DNA from: Gryganskiella cystojenkinii
Lineage: Eukaryota; Mortierellomycota; Mortierellomycetes; Mortierellales; Mortierellaceae
NCBI GenBank assembly: GCA_015852425.1
Contig: JAAAIG010000003.1
Location: 103,126-167,125 of the forward strand
Direction of reading: 5' to 3'
DNA length: 64,000 nucleotides
Part shown: positions 52,146 to 62,016 of the stretch, one piece after another
How the letters are laid out: the number at the start of each line of letters is the position of its first letter
Position numbering within the stretch: position 1 is the stretch's first letter
Notes under the pieces: model-generated
The model's input: the letters and a program-made list of their open reading frames with translations, nothing else
Told to the model about the DNA's origin: nothing
The model's database searches: none
Translations under genes and position numbers: made by a program

Positions 52146-53633
52146 ATGTCCGTCGCTGTTCCCGGCCTTAAGCGAGAGACGACTCGAGCTCTTTGCGACG
52201 TTTACACCACCCTTTTTGAAGACCAAGAGACTCTTCTCAAGGCCAGCCAGAGTCAGAGTCTTGCCTGCGGCGATGAGGTCGCCCTGCCTTCACCCGCCAC
52301 GACTGCTTGCACTCCCGGAAGCACGCCTTGCTCGGACTTTGATGATTTCTCTCTCGATGGCCTGGACGAGGTCTTAAGCCCTCCAACTTCTCCTTGGCTC
52401 TCCGACGTTGTTGATCTCGATAGTTCCTCCATTTCTTCTGTCTCGGCCCTTGTCCCCTCCTTCTCCACGACCTCTGTCCACGAGTATGCCAAATACGGTC
52501 CGACCATCAGCCAGAAAAGCTTGTCCCACCAGCACAACGTGGAAACTCAAAACAAGGATGTCTCGCCCGCGGTCTCGCTCCACGAAATGAACAGTGACAT
52601 TTTCTCGACCTTATCATACCAACAGATGCCAGGACAGCAACAGCACCAATACCCGAGACGTCGTCTTCCTTCGCTCTCTCTTGCCGTCCGAGCTGTCGCA
52701 AAGTCAAAGGTCCCAGGAGCTTCCTACACCGAGACTGCTTCTCCCGCCGACCTGTACAACATCTCGATGGACGATATCTTGACCTCGGACGGACTCGAAC
52801 TCTCTCCAGAACAGCAGAAGCAGTTGCTCTCCGGTCCCGATTTTGAAGTTTTGGCTGATGCCGTTGCTGTGGTGACCGAGGCCACTTCTTCTGTCTCGGA
52901 GCACTCTTTTGGCCATATCGGGGACGTCTCAATGTCATCCACTATGGATCACGATGACTCCTCCTCGTCCCTCTCCAGTGCTTACTCTAACAGTTCCCAG
53001 GAGACCATCACAGGAAACGATCACTTCAACAGCAGCGACGAGTTTGAACCTCTTAGTGGCTCTCAGTCTTCTGACATGGATCTGGATCGAGTCCCTGTCG
53101 TTCATGGCCCTGATCGAGGTACTTCTTCGTCTCGTCGTACTGGAAAGGCTCCCAAGGTGCCCAAGATGTCCAAGAAGACCTCTGCTGTGACTCGTGGTAA
53201 GAAGACGATGACAAACTCGTCCTCCCGCCCTCTCAAGATCTACCCTCAGCGCAAGGTTCGTGCTCCAGTCAGGTCTGACGATGATCAGCCGAGTCTTTCT
53301 CTGACGCTTGCGTCAAAGGAGGACGTTAGCCTCCCACACCAATCCCGCTCTGTTGGCCCTTCTCCCATCTTGCCCATGCCCGAGGGTGGCTATCGTTGTG
53401 ATCACTGCCCGAACGAACGGTTTGGTCGAGTCCACGACTTGAGACGCCATCAGATGTCGAAGCACAAGGACATGACCTGGCCCTGCGACTTTTGTCGTCG
53501 TCCATTTGTTCGTCGAGATGCACTCTTGCGTCACTATGCTGTCAAATCCCAACGCAAGGATGGTATCCACCCAACGGCGGATGAGAAGAACCGTTTGTCG
53601 GAAGCTCGAGCTCGCGCCAAGTTGATCGCTTAA
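52146..53633 (+). CDS. C2H2 zinc-finger transcription factor
   Basis: A single exon of 495 residues from ATG 52146 (context CAATAATG). Residues 1 to about 330 are Ser/Thr/Asp-rich with little predicted structure, typical of activation regions. A basic stretch follows (GKAPKVPKMSKKTSA, then SRPLKIYPQRKVRAP) that could act as a nuclear localisation signal. The C-terminus holds two fingers: YRCDHCPNERFGRVHDLRRH...KH (residues about 416-440) and WPCDFCRRPFVRRDALLRH. The second finger lacks a closely spaced final His (the next His is 12 residues on), as in the CxxC...RxDALxRH type common in fungal regulators. Target genes are unknown. It diverges from the EF-hand gene. Confidence 0.85.
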   Translation: MSVAVPGLKRETTRALCDVYTTLFEDQETLLKASQSQSLACGDEVALPSPATTACTPGSTPCSDFDDFSLDGLDEVLSPPTSPWLSDVVDLDSSSISSVSALVPSFSTTSVHEYAKYGPTISQKSLSHQHNVETQNKDVSPAVSLHEMNSDIFSTLSYQQMPGQQQHQYPRRRLPSLSLAVRAVAKSKVPGASYTETASPADLYNISMDDILTSDGLELSPEQQKQLLSGPDFEVLADAVAVVTEATSSVSEHSFGHIGDVSMSSTMDHDDSSSSLSSAYSNSSQETITGNDHFNSSDEFEPLSGSQSSDMDLDRVPVVHGPDRGTSSSRRTGKAPKVPKMSKKTSAVTRGKKTMTNSSSRPLKIYPQRKVRAPVRSDDDQPSLSLTLASKEDVSLPHQSRSVGPSPILPMPEGGYRCDHCPNERFGRVHDLRRHQMSKHKDMTWPCDFCRRPFVRRDALLRHYAVKSQRKDGIHPTADEKNRLSEARARAKLIA

Positions 53634-54235
53634 ATCACTGGTCGTTTTTTGAGTGGGACTCTTTCTTAGGACCCAATTTGCTATATTGTTCTCTCTTTGC
53701 TTCTTTTCCTTTTGCATTTGCTTTCATATCGCCTTGTATTACTATTCATCAAACTTACCCAGCTCAGTTGCACTGTCCTGTACCAATACTATACCACACC
53801 CTTTTGGACTCTTTACTTTCGGAGTCTCCTTGCTTCTTTGCTTCTCTATTTGCATAAACAAACAATAAAAAAAAACGCACACTAAAAAGCAACCTCCTGC
53901 TCGAGTCTCTTTGTCAAACGAATTTGTCTGCGATGCATGGGAGGGACAGGTCGAGTGACAACTGTGTGTCTGCATGAAAAGCAGCAAATGCGATCATTCA
54001 ATCTTCCTGTCCAGATGAGAAAGAACAAGGTTGAAATGCTTCATCACTTTCTTGCCTGCGTGTAAGGGAGAGACGGGGCAACTTTCATCATCTCCGTGCT
54101 GACCATTTTTTTTGCATTCTCCTTTTTTCTTTTTGTCTCTTTGACTCTCTTTTTTGTTTCCATCTTCCATCACATCCCATCCCATCAATTCTTCACCCTC
54201 TCCCCTTCCCTCCCCCTTCCTCACTCTATACTATA
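53634..54235. other. Intergenic region between zinc-finger gene and septin
   Basis: The region holds the 3' UTR of the zinc-finger gene and the CT-rich septin leader (54120-54235). No coding feature is supported. Confidence 0.5.
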
Positions 54236-56740
54236 ATGAGCCTCGAAACCGAATCTACCCAGGTACAACCAACACCTTGTCAACCCAAACTCGCCACCAT
54301 TCCAACCCCGTTCTTTTGTGCATCCCACCACCCTTCAACGCTTCTAAAACGCACAGACTCGCTGTCCATACTCTTTTTTTTTTCTAACCGCTTCGCCTGC
54401 CAACTCTTTTGTATCTCCAAATAGCCCATCCTCCAGAGCTATGTTGGCTTCGACTCCATCACATCCCAGATTGAGAAGAAGTTGCTCAAGCGCGGTTTCC
54501 AGTTCAATGTCATGGTTGTTGGTGAGTTTTACTTGTGTTCAGTCACCACGATTGTCGCGTTTCTCCGTTTGTCTCTTCAAAGAAAAGAAAATATCCTGAC
54601 CCGCGAACCCCTCTTTTTTTGGGTAAACCGTTTCAGGTCAATCTGGCTTGGGCAAGTCCACCCTCGTCAACACCATCTTTGCCTCTCACCTCATCGACTC
54701 CAAGGGACGTACCCAGCCTGACGAGCCTACCCGCCAGACTGTTGAGATCCACTCCTTTACTGAGAGTAAGTGGGCATGATAGAAATGACCTTTTACTCCA
54801 CTCAATTAGTTCAGACAGACTTCAACGACTGCCGGCCTCTGTCAGCAACTCCACCTCCACAACACACGCACAACACTCGCTCTCTCTTGTTACAGCCGCA
54901 TCGCCTAAGGCAAAACTTGATGTTCTGCTATTTTTCATATCCTTTGATGCACCTCTCACTTTATTTCCGACTGGGCTCTCGCCTTAATCCCAAATTTGAC
55001 CTTTCTGTGTTTTTGGCTCTGCGTGCCTCTGAGAGACTTTTTTTTTTCTTTCTTTTGAAAGATGGAAACCTCCCTGCCCTGGAAGGGATGTAAACTCAAA
55101 AGAGCACAATACAAAACGGCTCGTTGGAAACCCAACACCAACCAACGCTACTCACCATCACAAGAAAAAAGGGACCATCAAAAAAAGGCAACAGCACCTT
55201 GCAGGAGAAAGGGAAAGGAGCGACGACAGAAATCAGGAGGGAACAGGTGGACTTGGGTCTTCCCTGCACTTCAAAAAAAGAAACACACAAGAGCAAGGAG
55301 CCTCACTAAGACTGGTGAAAAGACAAATTTGGATGAGGAGAAGAAAGATTGAGAGCCGCGGGGCTTGCCCTTCATTATCACTTTTCGCTTGTTCGTTTCT
55401 TGTCGTGTTTCATTTCCGTTGCTCCCTTTGTCCAACAAGTTGGCTGGCTAAGGATTGACACGGACTGTCGGTTATGAGGCAATACACGAAGCCAGTGGGA
55501 TGAGACACCCCTATCGCCATTGTCCCTCACGCATGGTTTTGTTAGGGGCTCTAACTGACTTGCCTTTTTCTTTATCTTTTCTATCTTTGCAGCTGTCGTC
55601 GAAAACGGTGTCAAGCTGAAGCTCAACATTGTCGATACCCCCGGATACGGTGACCAGGTCAACAATGAGAACTGGTAAAGCAATCGAGCTCGTTCTGAGA
55701 AGCCTTCCTCAACCAATTAGCATAGCGTAACTCTAACTTTTTCTTCGATGTTCTTGTCATGTTGTTGACTCCATTCTAGCTGGGAGCCTATCATCAAGTA
55801 CATCAAGGACCAGCACTCGTCCTTCCTTCGCAAAGAGTTAACTGCTATGCGTGATCGTTTCATCCAAGATACCCGCATCCACTGCTGCTTGTTCTTTATC
55901 TCGCCCACTGGCCACTCGTAAGTTCACATTCTCCCACAGCAGTACCGTGCATGCGTGACAGGAAAACTTTTGGCAGTAAACTTGGAAATACTAACTTGGG
56001 AACCATGCTCTTCACGAACACATAGATTGAAGCCCATCGATATTGTCGTGCTCAAGAAGTTGACCGAAGTTGTCAACGTTGTCCCTGTTATCGCCAAGTC
56101 TGACTCTTTGACGATCGAGGAGCGTATTGCCTTCAAGCACCGCGTACGTGCCTTTTGCTCTGGATCATCGAGGGACTTTGACTGCGTACATGACATGGCG
56201 ACAAATCGAGAACTAACAGTGGCTTCCTTTTGTATGTTTTATTTTCAATAGATCAAGGAGGAGATGGCCTTCCACAACATTAACTTATACCCTTACCAAT
56301 CCGATGAGGATGATGAGCAAGACAACGCCTTGAACGAGAGCATCCAGGACCTCATTCCCTTCGCCGTCGTTGGATCAGAAAAGACCATCGTTGTTGATGG
56401 CAAGACCGTCCGTGGTCGCCAGAACCGCTGGGGTGTCATTAATGGTAACTGCGCTGACTAATCTTCAGCAGAAAAGTGAGAGGAAACATATTTTGCAGTG
56501 TTGAAAGGATAGAAACTAATCGATTTCGACCTTCCTTTTTTTCTTGGTGGCAACAATTGAACAGTTGAGAACGAGAACCACTGCGAGTTCATTCACCTCC
56601 GTAACTTCTTGACCCGCACTCACCTTCAGGATTTGATCGAGACCACAGCGATGATCCACTACGAGTCCTTCCGTTCAAAGCAGTTGCTCGCCCTCAAGGA
56701 GAGTGGATCTCAGCAGCAGCAGCAGCAACAGCAGCACTAA
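54236..56740 (+). CDS. CDC10: Septin, Cdc10 type
   Basis: Eight exons: 54236-54262, 54425-54521, 54637-54765, 55593-55674, 55780-55917, 56026-56143, 56252-56444 and 56565-56740, giving 319 residues, close to the 322 of yeast Cdc10. Septin landmarks: YVGFDSITSQIEKKLLKRGF (polybasic helix region), the P-loop GQSGLGKST, switch DTPGYGD, G4 AKSD, and the septin unique element near VVGSEKTIVVDGK, RTHLQDLIETT and FRSKQLLALKE. Cdc10 orthologs lack a long C-terminal coiled coil; here the end is a short Gln run. Septins polymerise into filaments at septa, bud necks or hyphal tips and bind PI(4,5)P2 membranes through the polybasic region. Intron 3 (54766-55592) is 827 nt, far longer than the others. Confidence 0.95.
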
Positions 56741-57313
56741 AGAGTTTTGTTCGACTTGATAAAAAACAGCAACTAGACACCCAGACCGAGTCGACTCCAG
56801 GGGGATGATACAAAAGACAACAGCTCTACCCATGATACCAAAACTCTTCAGCCTTGACCCTTTCCACCCTTTACGTGTAGGACGAGCGTACTTCCTCACC
56901 TCCTTCCTTATATACTCTTTTTTGTTGAATTTTTCTTCTCTTTACAAACTAATTCCTTTTTTCGTCATGATGTTCGGGATTGCATTGGATATCGTTCGTG
57001 TTTGAAAAACGAACAAGATCGGTTAGAACTATTCGAGAAGAGGCTTCTGGTTAAGCTCCTCTTTGTCTTCTTGAGATCTTTTGCTTTTTACAACACGTTC
57101 CTTTCCGGCAACTCATATAAAACCTCCTCACAAACATCACTTTTTGCTGACCAAAAAAGAATCGAAATGTGTTCTTGATAAGTTGTACATTGTCTATTCT
57201 TTGAAGAGGTGAGAATATGCAGTGCAAAAAAATGGTGTTGAGGACGATGATGGAGATGTGCCTGCTGATGAAGAGGAAATAAAAAACGAGGAGAATAAAT
57301 TGTAACAAATCTC
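56741..57313. other. Convergent intergenic region
   Basis: This lies between the 3' ends of the septin gene (plus) and the MEU1 gene (minus). It is AT-rich and would hold both 3' UTRs; no coding feature is supported. Confidence 0.5.
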
Positions 57314-58720
57314 TTAAACGGTATAATAACCGGGCAAGATGTACTCCAACTTCTCGACCGCGGCCTTGGAACGCTTGGCAGGCGCGGTCATGCAAGCGAA
57401 TCGCATGGATCCCTTCAAGCCATCCAACACACTGCCATCTGCAACAACCTTCTCGACACCGGGTAAGATGGCGGCCAACAAGCGCTGAGCGTTCGCCGTG
57501 TTGGCATGCAAGTTGGCAACGACAGCCTCGACAGTGACAGCAACCTCGTGTTCCTTCCAGCAGTCATAATCCGTCGACATGCAAATCATCTGATAAGCGA
57601 TCTCGGCCTCTCTCGCCAACTTGGCCTCTGGAAGCACGGACATGTTGATCACATCCGCACCAAAGGAACGGTACATGTTCGACTCGGCCCGGGTCGAGAA
57701 CTGGGGTCCTTCCATGCAGATCAAAGTCTTTTCCTTATGGAACTTGCCGTCCACCAAAACATGGCGCTGCTCCCAGATCACGTCCTCAAGAACCTTGGAG
57801 AAGGGATCCGCAAACATGGCGTGAGCAACGATACCGTCCTCAAAGAAAGTCGAGGGGCGGATACCCTTGGTGCGATCAATGACCTGGTTAGGGAGGACGA
57901 AGTCACGGGGGGCGAGTTCCTCACGGAGAGAACCGACGGCAGAGAAGGCAATGATAGCCTCGACACCGAGGGACTTCAAAGCAGCCATGTTGGCACGGGA
58001 GGGGACCTCAGTGGGCGTAAGGTAGTGTCCACGGCCGTGGCGGGCCAAGAAAGCGACATTGGTTCCGTTGGGGGTCTGGGCGATGATGATGGAATCGCTG
58101 GGTTTTCCCCAAGGCTACGATAAAGGATGATTGTAAGAAGGAAAAGGTGAGCGAGAACCTCATTCCGACAAGGGAGAAATTAAAGATAACAGATGTCGGG
58201 CGTATCAATTGAGGAAAAAGTGCCTCGTGGGATAGGGTCCACGCAATCAGCGCAGCTTGCTCGACATAATTTTTTTCTTAGCTCGTGCTTCTTCGTTGTC
58301 GTGTCGTCTTTGTCCAAATGTGTCCGTGTTGCTCCGTCCAATTGATATCAATTTGTGTTGGTTATCCTTACAGTATCAGGGTTGACCTCGGCAACGACGT
58401 GAAGACCGTCGAGGTTGTAGAGACCGGAACCGCCAATGACGGCGATCTTGACAGGCTATTGGGTTAACCAAAAATGACAAAAAGAGTGGAAAAAAAGATC
58501 AAGTTAGACCAGTGTGGTTTGGTGGCGGCAACCTGTGTGCATGGAAAGAAATCGACGTTTTGAATCCAAAAGAAGAGTGGTAGAGATCAATAGGAAAAAG
58601 TCAAATGACTCGGGCTGAAATTCCACAGCAAAGGGTAAAAGCAAAGGATGACAGAATGCCGCAAGTGTAAATGTAGGGATGAGGGAATGAGGAAGGCGAA
58701 CTTGCCAAATAAGAAGCCAT
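57314..58720 (-). CDS. MEU1: S-methyl-5'-thioadenosine phosphorylase
   Basis: Exons 58455-58372 and 58114-57314 are firm. A first exon of only five codons (58720-58706, MASYL) is proposed, joined through a GC-AG intron with donor GCAAGT; the total is 299 residues. The enzyme cleaves methylthioadenosine to methylthioribose-1-phosphate and adenine in methionine salvage and removes the by-product of polyamine synthesis. Signature segments: VKIAVIGGSGLY (phosphate binding), PWGKPSD, FLARHGRGH, PSRANMAALKSLGVE, FSAVGSL, MEGPQFSTRAES, NMSVLPEAKLAREAEI and STDYDCW (purine and ribose binding; the Asp selects 6-aminopurines). It is convergent with the septin gene. The start is the least certain part; another upstream start would not change the family. 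Confidence 0.92.
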
Positions 58721-59972
58721 AGTGAATGCAAAAAATGGAATGAAGAGGAAAGAGGGAAGAACAATGACGATATTATTTACCGATAAATAGTATCGCCACT
58801 CAAAGAACAGCTGTCGCCACACCGTGGCTTGGTTGGCCTCAGGGGTGCATAATTTACTCCATTTTGAATTAAATTAATTATTTTCATGGAACATTGCCCA
58901 TTTTTACTAGAACCATAAGTGTCAGGGTGAAAGGTCGTCTTGTACACTCCGCCGTCTTAAAACATAGCCTTCCCCACTGGCACACTCAGTCTTCAACGAC
59001 CTTTTTCTATTGCCACAACGAGAAAAAAAGAATGTATCCTGCCGCTGGCTTTTGGTAGAAGATACTACACCGTTGACATCGGACAACACCTGGCGCGCTC
59101 CTTATTCAGACCAGAAACGGTTCTCACTAGGAGGAAAGGTTACCTCGTGGAAGATTTTATTTTTGAGTTTATTCTATTGAGCTTGCTATTATCGATTCCT
59201 TCGGAACATGCCCTTCCTTGTATTCTCACTCCTCGCTTGACTCCCATCCTGCGTCATCCATATCCTCATCGTACTGCCGAACGTACGAGTTTGGGACGGG
59301 GGACCGAAGCTTTTTGACTAAGGCATCCAACACTTGCCGTGTTTCCGAGTTTAGTTGGGAACCCCGGATCGGCATTCATGTCTCTACCCTCTTACAGTAG
59401 CCGAGCTTGAAGGACAGGCATCTCGAATAGGTGCACTGAACACACCCTTGTACACTCTTCAATCCTGTTAACGATGGTCACAGAGATTCACAACTATGTG
59501 ATCTAAACGGTGGTGTGACCAGGAGCGTCCTTCTCCAACATGGCTGGTCTGTCTCTGCGCCTCGCGATCAGTAGCAAAATGCCGCTTTATTTTTTGCAGA
59601 TTCACGCGTTACATGCAAATTGTGTGACTGTTGAGAAACTCAAAGGCAGTCATGATCATCACCATTGCATACCAACTTTTTTGGCTTTTATCGCACTCGT
59701 TATGTAACGATAACACTCGCTACGCAACGACGAGGAGGGAAAATTCTGGAAGGAAAAGGTGCACAATGCTCAACGCATAAAAGACAGCACGCACCTCACA
59801 CTTCTTTTTACCGCATTTCGTCCTCAATAACTGACGCCACCGTTCGAGTCTCTTTCAGGTCCAAGGTGTTTGTACCCACTCTGTCACTATCTGTCTCTAC
59901 TTGATCCTCTTATTCTCTCCTCTCACTGATGACCAATATGTTCTAACCTAATCCTTTCGTCTCATCTTGACC
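58721..59972. other. Intergenic region, 1.25 kb
   Basis: No intact gene is visible. The left part is the MEU1 promoter side. The right part (59880-59972) is CT-rich and resembles a leader of the decayed gene starting at 59973. I see no RNA gene or repeat that I can support. Confidence 0.4.
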
Positions 59973-60646
59973 ATGCTCCACATTTATACTGATGGCCCAT
60001 CGCCCATCCTCATCACCGAACGGCTCTCCGAATCTTACTGGCAGGAAGAGTTTGGGGTATTACGCGAAAGCTTGCCAAGGGCTTTTTGAATTGCAAGATG
60101 CCCCCAGGAGAGAAAGCCGGTGTTGAGAGCAAGGAACGGCAGAACCGCGTCAGGGCGAGCAAAGGCCTCAGCAACACACGTGCTTGTTATGGAAAGAAAG
60201 CTGACCTGTTTTGCCGACCCTTTGATGAGCCAATGAGGGATTGGGCTGTTATTGAGGCAGCAAAAGCCTGGAATATCCACCTCGGCAAGTATACGATTGA
60301 AAGATCCACCAAACTGCCACGCCAACTGCATGATATGCTTATGCACAGAACCAAAGAGCTCGGGAGCGTTGACCGACTGAGAAATATTGTTGTTCATGGT
60401 CTAGTAATGGGAGGTACGTATTCAAATCGACTAACATTGAATTATTAGGGCTTCCAAAGACGTGCAAAACATTCTAACACTATGCTTTATATGTAGGTCC
60501 TGTGGTTCAGTCACTGAACTTGTGTTGAGGACGTGGCGGAGTCAATGTCACACGGTTCCGCCGTGGTCAGGCTACAAGAGTTGAATCGATGATGGACAAT
60601 TTCGGTATGAGCCTTTCTGCTGTGTATGTCCTTATGATGTTTCGGG
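59973..60646 (+). pseudogene. Decayed PD-(D/E)XK-like accessory gene
   Basis: ATG 59973 opens MLHIYTDGPSPILITERL, then ESYWQEEFGVLRESLPRAF and a stop at 60087-60089. In another frame the family sequence resumes at about 60090: ASKGLSNTRACYGKKADLF, then WAVIEAAKAWNIHLGKYTIE, KLPRQLHDMLMHRTKELG and NIVVHGLVMGG. A good intron (60414-60496, GTACGT...TATGTAG) joins to PVVQSLNLC, where TGA (60526-60528) stands in place of an expected Trp codon, followed by GRGGVNVTRFRRGQATRV and MSLSAVYVLMMFR. The G-K-K-A-D, then I-E-A-A-K, then M-x-D-M-L order resembles a PD-(D/E)XK-like core seen in uncharacterised fungal proteins; nuclease activity is inference. At least one frameshift and one nonsense change are visible, so it is a pseudogene. 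It is related in layout to the remnant at 1986-2870. Confidence 0.6.
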
Positions 60647-60904
60647 TATGTTTGACAGACGAATGAGGAAAGGTGATGACCAAAGATCCGATCGACACAC
60701 CTTCGACCCCAAAACCTCCGCCTCCCGGCTCTGGCTTTCAGTGTGCTGTATTCTTCATGCCGCCCTTTTTTCGTGTGCAACGGTCCTTCAATTGGGAGAT
60801 GGTGCGATAGAAACTTTAATTAATTTTCTTGGGGGCACACGGCGCGTCTAAAAGAGCGTGAACCTTTTCCCGATGGTGCTGTACAAGACGATGACTCGGC
60901 TTTA

Positions 60905-61201
60905 TCACTTAAGCGGTGCAATCAGGAAGAATTCGTGTTCGGGTTCACCCAATCGATATTCAATATATTCATCGTCCACCTTGAAAAATGCCTTCAAGGG
61001 AAGATCACACAGACCGCCATCATAAGGAGTCCATCCGCTGACATCTGTGGCTGATGGTCGACTTGAAGATCTTCTTGCATAAACATGTCCGCCGTTGACT
61101 TTGAGATCTGTCTGGGCCAAGAATTCGCTTTTCGTAAGAGTGGCGCTCAAGTGATCCTTGAACAACAGAAAGTTGGAAAAGTCGATTGTGATGTATGCCA
61201 T
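60905..61201 (-). CDS. Hypothetical small protein, 98 residues
   Basis: An uninterrupted frame from ATG 61201 (MAYITIDFSNFLLFKDHL) to the stop at 60905. It has balanced composition, alternating hydrophobic and charged residues, and ends with YIEYRLGEPEHEFFLIAP, which looks like a folded beta-rich protein. There is no signal peptide or membrane segment. I do not recognise the family. A poly-T run directly precedes the ATG on the template. It may also be an exon of a longer gene, but no partner exon was found. Confidence 0.4.
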   Translation of the reverse strand: MAYITIDFSNFLLFKDHLSATLTKSEFLAQTDLKVNGGHVYARRSSSRPSATDVSGWTPYDGGLCDLPLKAFFKVDDEYIEYRLGEPEHEFFLIAPLK

Positions 61202-62016
61202 TTTTTTTTTTTGAACTACTGCTTGAGGAGACAGAAGGAATTAGTATCAGCTAACATGGCAGGCCTGTCAGGGAGTAACGGAGTGAGTGTGCCTACATTT
61301 GCTCTGTTTAGGGAATTGTGAGAGAGATATGGACAGAAAAGAAATGAAAGTGAAAAGCCAAAAGCTGAAGAAACATGGTGGGGTTTTTATACTCTCAGTG
61401 AGGAGACACAAACCGACAAAAACATTCTCTGAGCATTCGAAAGTGAGGCCGACAGGTGTACCCAGTCCTTGGCCCTGCGGACTTCTTCACTCGGATCGGT
61501 GCCCAGTACGAGAACAAGACGAAAGATATTGTCCCGTTCTACTTCAACCCCGCAGGAAAACCTTTGGACTATTGTAGTTGCACAACCTGTTGGTGGCGAT
61601 TGCTCACAACGACAACGCACTAAAATCTTTCCGTTACTCATCTTCGCCGTCTCTAAATCTGGCTACAAAGAAAAGCGGCGTGAAATTAGACTCGACTCCA
61701 TCCCTGCTCTGTCGCTAGAATCTACCAATCGAAGGAAAACTGGGAATCATGGATTGTCGTCAAACGAAATACCCGTCAACGATGTGGTGGGTGGCGACAA
61801 TAATTGTACTTTGAGAAGCGACGTGTATAGCGATGGCGCGACTTTTATCTGATCCCCTGCAATTTTTCTTCTTTGGAATGGGGTTTTTCAAAATTTATTT
61901 TTTCTTCTGTTGCGTTTCTTCTTCACTATGTTTTTCGTTCACGCGTTGGCGTATGTGTGCTTTTCGTATTTTTTTTTTTTGTTGTTGCTGTTATTGTTGT
62001 TCGTTATTCTTCCAAC
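61202..62016. other. Intergenic region with competing unsupported ORFs
   Basis: Overlapping frames on both strands (61387-61641 minus; 61469-61852 plus) have no recognisable family. T-rich sequence at 61970-61985 lies at the 3' side of the next gene. Confidence 0.3.

Noticed and set aside
57506..58123. 205-residue plus-strand ORF
   Set aside because: It is the complementary-strand shadow of the MEU1 exon, which has unmistakable phosphorylase motifs.
61469..61852. 127-residue plus-strand ORF
   Set aside because: It competes with an equally long minus-strand frame, and neither has a recognisable domain.
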